Assembly (NCBI GenBank): GCA_023264755.1
Contig: JAHFVB010000159.1
Span: 1 to 9,289, forward strand
Length of the DNA stretch: 9,289 nt
Direction of reading: 5' to 3'
Source of the DNA: Mycobacterium sp.
GTDB lineage: Bacteria > Actinomycetota > Actinomycetes > Mycobacteriales > Mycobacteriaceae
Shown: one piece after another, positions 1 to 6,760 of the stretch
Numbering within the stretch: the first letter of the stretch is position 1
How the letters are laid out: each line of letters starts with the position of its first letter
Position numbers and translations under genes: made by a program
Notes under the pieces: generated by a model
Databases searched by the model: none
Told to the model about the DNA's origin: nothing
The model's input: the letters and a program-made list of their open reading frames with translations, nothing else

Positions 1-667
1 CGGGCGCGTATTCGGCGTATAGCTCTGCCGCCCAGGCCGTGGCGAGTCCGCCGCCGGAGTAGCCCCACAGGCCGACGGGCGCCTCGTGCGACAGGGCGAA
101 TCGTTCGACGTTGAGTGCGGCCCGGAGGCCGTCGAGGATGTGGTAGCCCGGCCCGCGGGGTGCTCCCCAGGTGCCGTGGGTGCCCTCGTGGTCGGGCACT
201 GATACCGCCCAGCCCTCGGCCAGCGCCGCGGCGATCAGCAGGAATTCCAGTTGTGCGAGCGCTCCGATGGCCTTTGCGCCCCGTTGCATCGCGTACGAGG
301 GGAAGCACCGGCCGGCCACGGCGTCGATCGCGCACTGGTAGGACAGGATCGGACAGGGGCGGGCGGTATCGCGTTCGACGGGGATCAGCACGGTGGTGAC
401 GGCGACGTCCGGCGCGCCGTGCATGTTCGTGGTCCGGTAGAGCAACTGGGTGGCGGTGATCTTCTGGGGAATCAGGCCCAGGAACGCCAGTGCCACCGCG
501 CGGGACCGCAGCACGGTGCCGGGGCGAGCGTGCTCGAAGCCCGGAGGCGGGACGTAGAAGGGGTCGGCATCCGGCAGCGTGGGTCGCGACCTGGGGCTTA
601 GCTCCTCGTGAGGGGCATGGCCGATCCACTCGGCACCGGTCGACATGGCTGCGCTGCCAATATCCAT
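1..667 (-). CDS. Secretory-lipase-family alpha/beta hydrolase, partial (Rv1592c-like)
   Basis: This is the N-terminal 222 codons of a predicted lipase/esterase whose C-terminal half lies beyond the left edge. The nucleophile elbow G-Y-S-G-G is at about residues 202-206, with Ser204 the expected catalytic serine; the acid and histidine would lie outside the window. Upstream are blocks typical of the mycobacterial Rv1592c group: a PGTVLRSR stretch (about 49-56), QLLYRTTN (74-81), LSYQCAIDA (109-117) and a VPDHEG stretch (157-162). The full protein should be about 440 residues (family knowledge). The start is uncertain. ATG at 667 gives an N-terminus of similar length to the tuberculosis protein as I remember it, and a GACAAT hexamer lies 6 nt upstream; ATG at 646 is the alternative. 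Neither has a clear Shine-Dalgarno. No obvious signal peptide is visible, so secretion is not supported here. It lies downstream of nrtR on the same strand, but a link to NAD metabolism is unproven. Confidence 0.9.
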   Translation of the reverse strand, partial: MDIGSAAMSTGAEWIGHAPHEELSPRSRPTLPDADPFYVPPPGFEHARPGTVLRSRAVALAFLGLIPQKITATQLLYRTTNMHGAPDVAVTTVLIPVERDTARPCPILSYQCAIDAVAGRCFPSYAMQRGAKAIGALAQLEFLLIAAALAEGWAVSVPDHEGTHGTWGAPRGPGYHILDGLRAALNVERFALSHEAPVGLWGYSGGGLATAWAAELYAEYAP

Positions 668-694
668 CCAGTCATTGTCACTTAATGCCGCTTC

Positions 695-713
695 AATGCC
701 CAATCTGGGCATT
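695..713. repeat. Perfect inverted repeat between nrtR and the lipase gene
   Basis: AATGCCCA-atc-TGGGCATT is a perfect 8-bp-arm inverted repeat with a 3-nt loop. It begins 3 nt downstream of the nrtR stop codon (716-718) and ends 28 nt before the likelier lipase start. It could be a short terminator hairpin for nrtR, but there is no following U-tract. It could also be an operator for the lipase gene. It differs in sequence from the repeat upstream of nadA, so it is probably not a second NrtR site. The repeat is directly seen; its role is inference. Confidence 0.6.
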
Positions 714-715
714 CG

Positions 716-1408
716 TCATGTCGGTGGGCGCAGTGCGGCGAACTCGTCGGTGACGCGGTAGGCGTCCTCGGCGAATCGATAGAGCGCGGCCGGCCGTCCG
801 CCGCTGCGTCCGGATCTGGCGGTGGTTCCGGTCGGGGTGATCACTCCGCGTCGGGCGAGTACGCGCTGCAAGTTGGTGGGGTCCACGGGGTGCCCCAGCG
901 CTGCACTGTAGATGTCGCGCAGCGTTGAGAGTGCGAATTCCTTTGGTGCCAAGGCGAATCCGATGTTCGTGTAGGACAGTTTGGCGACCAGCCTGGCGTG
1001 CGCGTTGATGACCATCGGGCGGTGGTCGAAGGCCATCGGGGGCAGTGCGTTGACGGGATGCCAGCGGGTGTCGGGTGGCAGCTCGGGGACGGCGGGGGAG
1101 GGCACCAGGCCCAGGAACGTCGATGCGATGACGCGTGCGCCGGGAACGCGGTGGGGCTCGGAGAAGACCGCCAGCTGCTCGAGATGGGTGAGTTGGCGCA
1201 GGTCCACTTTCTCGGCGAGTTGTCGCCGGACTGAACTCGTCATGTCCTCGTCGTGTCGCAGTTGGCCGCCCGGCAGTGACCAAGCGCCGCGTTGCGGCTC
1301 CATGGCGCGTTCCCACAGCAGCACGCTCAGCTGCGGGTTTCTCGTCGCCAACTGCCGAACTTGGAAGACGACGGCGAGCACTTCGTGGTCAGTGCTACGA
1401 TTGCCCAT
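716..1408 (-). CDS. nrtR: NrtR-type Nudix-fold transcriptional repressor of NAD biosynthesis
   Basis: This 230-residue protein has an N-terminal Nudix-like domain (about 8-145) and a C-terminal winged helix-turn-helix (about 150-226), the NrtR arrangement. The family represses NAD genes and is thought to sense ADP-ribose-type ligands through a Nudix fold that often lost hydrolysis. Here the Nudix box (residues 48-70) is degenerate. G48, E54 and R62 fit G-x5-E-x7-R, but the catalytic core REUxEExGU reads RQLAEKVDL, so two catalytic glutamates and the glycine are replaced. This points to a sensor, not an enzyme. The C-terminal part has the family's FALAPKEF...LRDIY region and ends in a GRPAALYRF motif (204-212). 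ATG at 1408 is chosen because a TATGAT -10 ends 7 nt before it, implying a leaderless mRNA. Longer in-frame starts (1420, 1456) would include the promoter. It is divergent from nadABC, its expected target; NrtR control of nadABC is reported in M. smegmatis. Confidence 0.93.
   Translation of the reverse strand: MGNRSTDHEVLAVVFQVRQLATRNPQLSVLLWERAMEPQRGAWSLPGGQLRHDEDMTSSVRRQLAEKVDLRQLTHLEQLAVFSEPHRVPGARVIASTFLGLVPSPAVPELPPDTRWHPVNALPPMAFDHRPMVINAHARLVAKLSYTNIGFALAPKEFALSTLRDIYSAALGHPVDPTNLQRVLARRGVITPTGTTARSGRSGGRPAALYRFAEDAYRVTDEFAALRPPT
1393..1401 (+). promoter_or_regulatory. Candidate extended -10 of the nadABC promoter
   Basis: TGC-TACGAT matches the extended -10 form TGn-TANNNT. Transcription would start near 1408-1409, giving a leader of about 47 nt that contains the inverted repeat and the strong nadA ribosome site. 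No convincing -35 is present, which an extended -10 can tolerate. The element lies within the first codons of nrtR on the opposite strand, so the two promoters would overlap back to back. The motif is seen; its use is inferred. Confidence 0.5.
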
Positions 1409-1431
1409 GTTTTCGATCATAAGTCGAAAAC
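1409..1431. promoter_or_regulatory. Candidate NrtR operator (8-7-8 inverted repeat)
   Basis: GTTTTCGA-N7-TCGAAAAC is a perfect 8-bp-arm inverted repeat abutting the nrtR start codon and lying 24 nt upstream of the nadA ATG. A 23-bp symmetric, relatively AT-rich element in a high-GC background, between a repressor gene and its expected target operon, is the natural NrtR site. It covers the nrtR -10 and sits just downstream of the candidate nadA -10, so one bound dimer could block both directions. I saw no second copy of this arm pair in the window. Its identity as the NrtR box is inferred from position and symmetry. Confidence 0.75.
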
Positions 1432-1444
1432 CTGGTCCGATCAA
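1416..1444 (-). promoter_or_regulatory. Candidate leaderless promoter of nrtR
   Basis: On the minus strand, TTGATC (1444-1439) is followed after 17 nt by TATGAT (1421-1416). A further 7 nt leads to the ATG at 1408. A TANNNT hexamer placed 7 nt before the start codon is the usual geometry of mycobacterial leaderless transcripts. No Shine-Dalgarno precedes this ATG. The -10 lies inside the inverted repeat at 1409-1431, so a repressor bound there would also shut off its own gene. Confidence 0.72.
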
Positions 1445-1449
1445 AGGAG
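1443..1449 (+). promoter_or_regulatory. Strong Shine-Dalgarno of nadA
   Basis: AAAGGAG lies 6 nt upstream of the ATG at 1456 and is the best ribosome site in the window. It fixes the nadA start and implies that nadA mRNA is leadered, in contrast to the apparently leaderless nrtR. Confidence 0.85.
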
Positions 1450-1455
1450 ACGGCA

Positions 1456-2505
1456 ATGACGGTGTTGGACCACACCGCGGAGTCCCGAAGCGGTTGGACC
1501 GCGCAGCTCACCAACGGCCCCGAGGGCTACGGCGGAGTGATCGCCGACGAGGAGTGGGCCGCGGAGATTCGTCGGCTCGCACGGCAGCGTGGCGCGACCT
1601 TGCTCGCGCACAACTACCAGCTTCCCGCCATCCAGGACGTGGCCGACCACGTCGGGGATTCCCTGGCGCTCTCGCGGATCGCCGCGGACGCGGCGGAGGA
1701 GACCATCGTGTTCTGCGGCGTGCACTTCATGGCCGAGACCGCGAAGATCCTCAACCCGGACAAGACCGTGCTGATTCCCGACCAGCGCGCCGGATGTTCG
1801 CTGGCCGATTCGATCAGCGCCGACGAACTGCAGGCGTGGAAGGACGAGCATCCCGGTGCGGTCGTGGTCTCCTACGTCAACACCACCGCGGCGGTGAAGG
1901 CGTTGACCGACATCTGCTGCACGTCGTCCAACGCCGTCGAGGTGGTGGCCTCCATCCCCGAGGATCGCGAGGTGCTGTTCTGCCCGGACCAGTTCCTCGG
2001 GGCGCACGTCCGGCGGGTCACCGGCCGTAAGAACGTGCACGTCTGGGCCGGCGAATGCCACGTGCACGCCGGCATCAACGGCGACGAACTGGCCGAGCAG
2101 GCCCGCACGCACCCCGGGGCCGAACTGTTCGTCCACCCCGAATGCGGTTGCGCCACCTCGGCGCTGTATCTCGCCGGTGAAGGTGCGGTGCCGGAGGAGC
2201 GGGTGAAGATCCTCTCGACGGGCGGCATGCTCGACGCGGCGCGGGCGACCACGGCCAGCCAGGTACTGGTGGCCACCGAAGTGGGCATGTTGCACCAATT
2301 GCGCCGGGCCGCACCGGATGTCGAGTTCCTGGCCGTCAACGACCGGGCCTCCTGCAAGTACATGAAGATGATCACCCCGGCCGCGTTGCTGCGCTGCCTG
2401 ATCGAAGGGGCCGACGAAGTGGACGTCGACCCGGATACGGCGCGCTCGGCGCGCGCCAGCGTCCAGCGGATGATCGAGATCGGACAGCCCGGAGGCGGGG
2501 AGTGA
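1456..2505 (+). CDS. nadA: Quinolinate synthase (NadA)
   Basis: NadA condenses iminoaspartate with dihydroxyacetone phosphate to give quinolinate, the second step of de novo NAD synthesis, using an oxygen-sensitive [4Fe-4S] cluster. The 349-residue protein is full length for the long NadA type. The three expected cluster cysteines are present: C114 in the DQRAGCS motif, C201 in WAGECHVH and C300 in [10 protein letters not shown], with spacing like that of E. coli NadA. Other family signatures are HNYQ (52-55), GDSL (67-70) and STGG (254-257). The start is set by the AAAGGAG at 1443-1449. The stop codon overlaps the GTG start of nadB (GTGA), suggesting translational coupling so that NadB's unstable product is made alongside NadA. 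Candidate control is by NrtR at the repeat 25-47 nt upstream. The long antisense frames over this gene are ordinary high-GC shadows. Confidence 0.98.
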   Translation: MTVLDHTAESRSGWTAQLTNGPEGYGGVIADEEWAAEIRRLARQRGATLLAHNYQLPAIQDVADHVGDSLALSRIAADAAEETIVFCGVHFMAETAKILNPDKTVLIPDQRAGCSLADSISADELQAWKDEHPGAVVVSYVNTTAAVKALTDICCTSSNAVEVVASIPEDREVLFCPDQFLGAHVRRVTGRKNVHVWAGECHVHAGINGDELAEQARTHPGAELFVHPECGCATSALYLAGEGAVPEERVKILSTGGMLDAARATTASQVLVATEVGMLHQLRRAAPDVEFLAVNDRASCKYMKMITPAALLRCLIEGADEVDVDPDTARSARASVQRMIEIGQPGGGE

Positions 2506-4115
2506 CACCTGAGGGCGGCGGCGGAGCGACAGGGGGAGGCGGAAGCGCCGCCTGCGGTGGCCGCGGGTACTGGCAGCAACGCGCGGACGTCGTGGTGGTC
2601 GGCACCGGGGTGGCGGGCTTGGTGGCCGCACTGGCCGCACACCGGCGCGGGCTCCGGGTCGTCGTGCTCAGCAAGGCTTCCGAGACGGCGACCTTCTATG
2701 CGCAAGGCGGCACCGCCGTCGTGGTGCCAGAAACCGACGACACCATCGACGCGCACGTCGCCGACGCGCTGGCGGCCGGCGGCGGGCTGTGCGACCCCGA
2801 GGCCGTGACGTCCATCGTCGCCAGCGGTTATGCCGCGGTTGCCGAATTGGTCAACGATGGAGCGCGTTTCGACGAGTCGGCCCCGGGCGAATGGGCGCTG
2901 ACGCGCGAGGGTGGGCATTCGCGACGTCGCATCATCCACGCCGGGGGCGACGCCACCGGGGCAGAGGTGCAGCGGGCGCTCGACCGTGCGGCCGTCACGC
3001 TGGATATCCGACGTAATCACGTTGCGCTGCAACTGCTTCACGACGGTGGTGCGATGAGCGGGGTGTTGGTGCGCAACGCCGACGGACTCGGCGTCGTGCA
3101 TGCGCCTTCGGTGATCCTGGCGACCGGCGGGCTCGGACACCTGTATTCGGCGACGACCAACCCGGAGGGCTCGACGGGCGACGGCGTCGCGTTGGCACTC
3201 TGGGCAGGCCTCGCCGTCAGCGACGTCGAGTTCATCCAGTTCCATCCGACGATGCTGTTCGACGGCAACGCCGGCGGGAGACGCCCCCTGATCACCGAGG
3301 CGATCCGCGGCGAAGGCGCAGTACTGGTCGACTCCCGCGGGCAGTCAGTCACCGCGGGAGTGCATCCCATGGGCGATCTGGCCCCACGAGACGTGGTGGC
3401 CGCGGCCATCGACGCCCGGCTCAACCAGACCGGGGATCCGTGCGTATTTCTCGACGCGCGCTCGATCACGGGTTTCGCGCAGCGCTTTCCAACGGTCACG
3501 GCGGCCTGCGCAACGGCCGGCATCGATCCCACCCGGCAATTGATTCCAGTCGTCCCCGGTGCGCACTACAGCTGCGGTGGCGTCGTCACCGACGTGCACG
3601 GACGTACCGGGCTGGCCGGTTTGTTCGCCGCAGGGGAGGTGGCGCGCACCGGTATGCACGGGGCGAACCGGCTGGCGTCCAACAGCCTGTTGGAAGGACT
3701 GGTGGTGGGCACCCGGGCCGGGGTGGCCGCTGCCGCCCACGCCGCCGCCGCGGGCCCGGTCCTCGCCACTCTTGGTGAGCCGGAGCGGCGGATGGCCTTG
3801 CCGCGCAACGAGCTACAGCGTGCGATGAGTAGCGATGCGTCGGTCGTGCGTGATGCCGACGGGCTCGCCCGGTTGGCCGAGCTGCTCGAGCATGCGCCCA
3901 TGACGTCGTTGCGTGATCGGGCGCGGCTCGAGGACGCTGCGCTGACGGCGACGGCGGGCGCCGTCGTCGCCGCCGCGCAGCAGCGGATCGAGACGCGCGG
4001 TTGTCATCACCGTTCGGACCATCCGGATCCGGACCCCGCAATGGCGGTGAGCACCACGGTGCGACTGTCGGACGGCCGCCCCGTCGTCGCCGAGCCTGCG
4101 GTCGTGTCGTGCTGA
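2502..4115 (+). CDS. nadB: L-aspartate oxidase (NadB)
   Basis: NadB oxidises L-aspartate to iminoaspartate with FAD, the first de novo NAD step, and feeds NadA. The 537-residue protein has the dinucleotide-binding GTGVAG at 34-39, [15 protein letters not shown] at 139-153, the succinate dehydrogenase/fumarate reductase-like QFHPT at 246-250, [15 protein letters not shown] at 258-272, HYSCGG at 355-360 and the FAD-contacting [14 protein letters not shown] at 386-399. The C-terminal helical domain ends with a RGCHHRSD stretch near 499-506. The GTG start overlaps the nadA stop. No later in-frame start precedes the FAD motif, so this start is nearly forced. Odd feature: residues 4-22 are a glycine-rich low-complexity segment (two runs of four Gly) before the FAD domain, longer than the short N-terminus of the tuberculosis protein as I recall it. 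The stop overlaps the nadC ATG by one base. Confidence 0.97.
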   Translation: MTPEGGGGATGGGGSAACGGRGYWQQRADVVVVGTGVAGLVAALAAHRRGLRVVVLSKASETATFYAQGGTAVVVPETDDTIDAHVADALAAGGGLCDPEAVTSIVASGYAAVAELVNDGARFDESAPGEWALTREGGHSRRRIIHAGGDATGAEVQRALDRAAVTLDIRRNHVALQLLHDGGAMSGVLVRNADGLGVVHAPSVILATGGLGHLYSATTNPEGSTGDGVALALWAGLAVSDVEFIQFHPTMLFDGNAGGRRPLITEAIRGEGAVLVDSRGQSVTAGVHPMGDLAPRDVVAAAIDARLNQTGDPCVFLDARSITGFAQRFPTVTAACATAGIDPTRQLIPVVPGAHYSCGGVVTDVHGRTGLAGLFAAGEVARTGMHGANRLASNSLLEGLVVGTRAGVAAAAHAAAAGPVLATLGEPERRMALPRNELQRAMSSDASVVRDADGLARLAELLEHAPMTSLRDRARLEDAALTATAGAVVAAAQQRIETRGCHHRSDHPDPDPAMAVSTTVRLSDGRPVVAEPAVVSC

Positions 4116-4972
4116 TGACGCTGACGAACGACGAGTTGGTGGCGGCCAAGGCCACGATTGCCCTGGCGCTCGACGAGGATCTGCGCTATGGCCCCGACGT
4201 GACGACCCTGGCCACGGTCGGCCCGGACGCGCAGACGACCGCGCGGATGGTCACCCGCGAGCCCGGAGTTGCCGCAGGCGTCGACGTCGCGCTGTTGGTA
4301 CTCGACGAAGTACTGGGCATCGACGGCTACCGGGTGGTCGATCGGGTCGAGGACGGCGCCCGCCTGGAACCCGGCGACGCGCTGCTGACGGTCCAGGCGC
4401 ACACCCGCGGCCTGTTGACGGCGGAACGAACGATGCTCAACCTGGTCTGTCACCTCAGTGGCATCGCCACCGCCACGGCGCAGTGGGTAGCCGCCGTCGA
4501 GGGCACCCGAGCCCAGATTCGTGACACTCGAAAGACGTTGCCCGGACTGCGTTTACTGCAGAAGTACGCCGTACGGCTAGGCGGCGGAGTCAATCACCGC
4601 CTGGGTCTTGGTGATGCGGCGTTGATCAAGGATAATCACGTCGCCGCCGCGGGCGGGGTGCTCGAGGCGTTGCGCGCCGTGCGCGCCGCGGCACCGGCGC
4701 TACCGTGTGAGGTCGAGGTCGATTCCCTCGAACAGCTCGACGCGATCCTCGGCGAGCACGTCGAACTCGTTCTGCTGGACAACTTTCCGATATGGCAGAC
4801 GCAGATCGCAGTGCAGCGCCGCGACGCGCGGGCGCCAGGAACGCTCTTGGAGTCATCGGGTGGGCTGGCGCTGAACACCGCTGCCGAATATGCGGGTACC
4901 GGCGTCGACTTCCTTGCCGTTGGCGCCCTCACGCATTCGGTACGAGTACTCGACGTGGGCCTGGACGTCTAG
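4115..4972 (+). CDS. nadC: Nicotinate-nucleotide pyrophosphorylase / quinolinate phosphoribosyltransferase (NadC)
   Basis: NadC joins quinolinate to phosphoribosyl pyrophosphate, releasing CO2 and pyrophosphate to form nicotinate mononucleotide, where the de novo branch meets NAD salvage. Starting at ATG 4115 gives 285 residues, the length I recall for the M. tuberculosis enzyme. The active-site residues known from that structure fall at the same numbers: R105, R139, K140, H161, R162, K172, E201 and D222. The motif IRDTRKTLPGLR (135-146) and the GLGDAALIKDNH stretch (164-175) are intact. The start overlaps the nadB stop (TGATG), so translation is probably coupled. A longer frame extends upstream to 4001 inside nadB, but it is rejected because the coupled ATG fits the family N-terminus. 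It is the last gene of the nad operon; the next gene appears to have its own promoter. Confidence 0.98.
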   Translation: MTLTNDELVAAKATIALALDEDLRYGPDVTTLATVGPDAQTTARMVTREPGVAAGVDVALLVLDEVLGIDGYRVVDRVEDGARLEPGDALLTVQAHTRGLLTAERTMLNLVCHLSGIATATAQWVAAVEGTRAQIRDTRKTLPGLRLLQKYAVRLGGGVNHRLGLGDAALIKDNHVAAAGGVLEALRAVRAAAPALPCEVEVDSLEQLDAILGEHVELVLLDNFPIWQTQIAVQRRDARAPGTLLESSGGLALNTAAEYAGTGVDFLAVGALTHSVRVLDVGLDV

Positions 4973-5040
4973 TCGTCGCCAGCCGTTTCGCAGCGTCGGG
5001 GGCCTTGGTCTGGCGCGGGGGCCGGCACTCGTTCACCGGC

Positions 5041-5046
5041 TAGCAT
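5041..5046 (+). promoter_or_regulatory. Candidate -10 for a leaderless transcript of the 5054 gene
   Basis: TAGCAT fits TANNNT and is followed by exactly 7 nt before the ATG at 5054, the spacing expected for a mycobacterial leaderless mRNA. No Shine-Dalgarno is present and no good -35 was seen. The 81-bp gap after nadC holds nothing else clear; a 5-bp-arm GC-rich repeat at 5021-5040 is too weak to call a terminator. Confidence 0.55.
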
Positions 5047-5053
5047 CTGGCGC

Positions 5054-5575
5054 ATGTCAACGTACGAGGCTCGACCGGCTCCGCCGGCCCCCAGTTCGCC
5101 GCGGCGGGTGGGTGCGGTGCCCGTCATCGCGCTCATCATCGCGCTGGTGGCGCTCGGGCTGGCGGGTTGGGCCGCGTTTCGCCCGTTTTCCGGGCCGGCC
5201 ACCGCACCGGCCTACGGTGCGAGCCAACGAGCCGATGCGAAGGCGGCGACGTGCGCTGCGACCGAGTTGGTTCGCAAGGGCGTCTCGCTGAACACCAATC
5301 TGCAAAGCCCCGGCGGCGACGCCGACGTGACGGGGTCGCTCGCGGTGGCGGGCAATGCCCGGCTGTCGTTGGCCAACGGTGGGCAGTACTTGCTCAGTCG
5401 GCTGGATCCGGCGACGCCGACCGAACTTGCGGCCGACGTCCGCGACCTCGCGAACACGTTGATGGACATCGGCGCCGCCTCGATTGCCGGGGCGTTGAAC
5501 ACCGATCCGGATCAGGCGGCCCGCTTGAGCCACGCCGACGCGGTGAACGCGAAGATCACCGAAGCCTGCAAGTAG
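5054..5575 (+). CDS. Conserved mycobacterial single-pass membrane protein, function unknown
   Basis: This 173-residue protein has a short Pro/Ala-rich cytoplasmic N-terminus (about 1-20, with an RR pair at 17-18) and one hydrophobic segment (about 22-42). An extracytoplasmic domain of about 125 residues follows. The positive charge before the segment favours an N-in signal-anchor topology. The outer domain has two cysteines, C67 near its start and C172 as the penultimate residue, which could form a disulphide closing the domain. Between them are the LAVAGNARLSLANGGQYLL and LAADVRDLANTL stretches. I recognise the general pattern (MSTYE start, membrane anchor, a segment resembling 'LAVAxNARxxLxxGGxYLL', C-terminal CK) as a family seen repeatedly in mycobacterial genomes without known function. 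The ATG at 5054 is supported by TAGCAT 7 nt upstream. It follows nadC but probably has its own promoter, so a role in NAD metabolism is not implied. Confidence 0.85.
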   Translation: MSTYEARPAPPAPSSPRRVGAVPVIALIIALVALGLAGWAAFRPFSGPATAPAYGASQRADAKAATCAATELVRKGVSLNTNLQSPGGDADVTGSLAVAGNARLSLANGGQYLLSRLDPATPTELAADVRDLANTLMDIGAASIAGALNTDPDQAARLSHADAVNAKITEACK

Positions 5576-5586
5576 CAAGTAGCAAG
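5569..5586 (+). repeat. Heptamer tandem repeat at the stop codon of the membrane-protein gene
   Basis: CAAGTAG occurs twice in tandem, followed by a partial CAAG (2.6 copies). The first copy contains the TAG stop (5573-5575). It looks like a small slippage duplication at the gene end and forms most of the 19-nt gap before the alcohol dehydrogenase remnant. Confidence 0.8.
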
Positions 5587-5594
5587 ACCACACC

Positions 5595-6078
5595 ATGCGC
5601 CAACTGACGCTCGAGGGACCGGCCGAGTGCCGTTGGCGCGACGCGCCGGATCCGGTGCTCCAGTCGCCGGCCCAGGCCTTGGTGCGACCGCTCGCCGTGG
5701 CCTGCTGCGACCTGGACGTGTGGGTCTCGCAGGGTGCGCTGCCGATGGCGCCGGGGCACGCGCCACGAGGGCATAGCGGAAGTGGTCGAAGTCGGCGCCG
5801 ACGTCACTGGCGTGCACGCCACCTGGCCGGACGGCGTATGCACCGACACCGGGCTCTACCTTCAGCCCGTCCAGCTCCCACTGCTCGCCATGTACACGCG
5901 GGGCGTGCAGTTCGTCACCGGCCGGGTCAACGCCCGCAAGCTCATCCCGGAAGTCATCGAATCGTTGAAGACGACAGCCGAGCTCGGGCCCGTCGTCGAA
6001 CGGGTCGTGCCCTGGGAGGACGCCGACACCGTCTGGCCGGCGATGACGGGCAAGACGGTGTTCACTCGCAGCGCCTGA
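5595..6078 (+). pseudogene. Zinc-dependent alcohol dehydrogenase remnant (frameshift plus large internal deletion)
   Basis: Two pieces of one medium-chain zinc alcohol dehydrogenase lie in different frames. Bases 5595-5762 encode the GroES-like N-terminus: MRQLTLEGPAEC, then LVRPLAVACCDLD with the expected catalytic-zinc cysteine, then PMAPGHA. The frame is then lost at about 5763, where homologues continue with L-G-H-E-G. From 5764 the other frame continues with HEGIAEVVEVGADVTGV and then jumps at about 5815-5820 to ATWPDGVCTDTG, a C-terminal motif. It ends in ERVVPWEDAD and GKTVFTR before TGA 6076-6078. If the ancestral motif was GHALGHEG, 5 bases were lost at the frameshift. Intact relatives are about 340 residues and only about 160 codons remain, so the structural-zinc cysteines and the NAD(P)-binding Rossmann core are gone. 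The two lesions make it a clear non-functional relic. It ends 3 bp from the convergent exporter gene. Confidence 0.92.
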
Positions 6079-6081
6079 TCG

Positions 6082-6717
6082 TCACGCGGTGGCGGCGCGC
6101 CGCACCAGCGACAGCACCACGGCCGCGGTGGCGAACAGACCCGAGAACACCCGGTTGACGACGGTCTGCTGCCGCGGGGTGTGCAGCCAGCGCAGGAGTC
6201 TCACCGCGAGGCGGGTGTACAAGCCCATCACCACCACGTCGACGGCCACCAGCGTCACGCCGATCGCCAGGTATTGCGGCAGCAACGCTGCGGTGGGCAC
6301 CACGAACTGCGGAAGTACGGCTAGGAAGAACACCAGGCCCTTCGGGTTCGTGGCATTGACCAGGAAGCCGCGTACGACGAGTGCGGTCCGGCTACCGGCG
6401 GCAGAGACGTCGAGCTGCTCCCGAAGGTCGTGGGTCGCCGTCCGCCACTGCCGCACCGCCAGATACAGCAGATAGCCGACGCCCACCCACTTGACGACGT
6501 TGAACGCCACGATCGAGCCGGTGACGAGTGCACCCAACCCCAGTCCGACCAACGTGAGCTGGAGCATCAACCCCACTTCCAGGCCCAGGATGCTCCAATA
6601 GCCGCGCCGCACGCCGTGGGTCAGGCCGGTCGCCATCGACTGGATGGCGCCGGCCCCGGGGGACACCGCGATCAGGATCGCCGCTCCGATGAAGGTCAAC
6701 CACACGTCCCAGGCCAT
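6082..6717 (-). CDS. LysE/RhtB-family amino-acid exporter
   Basis: This 211-residue inner-membrane protein has about six hydrophobic segments (roughly 4-25, 41-66, 68-88, 112-138, 145-168 and 189-206). It shows LysE-superfamily marks: SPGAG at 19-23 (family SPGPN), a glycine-rich second segment, and NATNPKGLVFFLAVLPQF at 121-138. Members export amino acids or related small metabolites (lysine, homoserine, threonine) using the proton-motive force; the substrate cannot be read from sequence. The ATG at 6717 fits the usual family N-terminus, although no Shine-Dalgarno or leaderless -10 was seen. It lies 43 bp downstream of the F420-type reductase on the same strand and may be co-transcribed with it. 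It converges on the alcohol dehydrogenase relic with only 3 bp between stop codons and no visible terminator. I do not recall an exporter here in M. tuberculosis, so it is probably part of a lineage-specific insertion. Confidence 0.93.
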   Translation of the reverse strand: MAWDVWLTFIGAAILIAVSPGAGAIQSMATGLTHGVRRGYWSILGLEVGLMLQLTLVGLGLGALVTGSIVAFNVVKWVGVGYLLYLAVRQWRTATHDLREQLDVSAAGSRTALVVRGFLVNATNPKGLVFFLAVLPQFVVPTAALLPQYLAIGVTLVAVDVVVMGLYTRLAVRLLRWLHTPRQQTVVNRVFSGLFATAAVVLSLVRRAATA

Positions 6718-6760
6718 GGCGGCAGTCTGGCAGCCGACCGAGCGTCAGTTCAACCGAGTT

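Noticed and set aside
1409..1456. Longer nrtR starts at 1420 or 1456
   Set aside because: They would translate the promoter and inverted repeat. The family N-terminus and the leaderless -10 both favour ATG 1408.
981..2030. 349-residue plus-strand frame crossing nrtR and nadA
   Set aside because: It runs antisense to nrtR and then out of frame through nadA, with Arg-rich low-complexity sequence and no motif.
2490..2545. G-quadruplex at the nadA/nadB junction
   Set aside because: I count only three runs of three or more G within the region (2497-2500, 2513-2515, 2532-2536), so a stable three-tetrad structure is not supported.
1441..2640. 399-residue antisense reading frame over nadA
   Set aside because: It lacks recognisable domains and is rich in Arg/Pro/Gly/His. 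It is the typical opposite-strand shadow of a high-GC gene with strong third-position G/C, and nadA is unambiguous.
1872..3245. 457-residue antisense reading frame over nadA/nadB
   Set aside because: It spans two well-supported genes on the other strand, shows no family motif and has shadow-type composition.
4001..4114. Upstream extension of nadC to 4001
   Set aside because: It would overlap nadB by more than 100 bp. The start at 4115 gives the 285-residue family length and exact active-site numbering.
5021..5040. GCCGG/CCGGC repeat as a nadC terminator
   Set aside because: Only 5-bp arms with a 10-nt loop and no U-tract, expected by chance in this GC content.
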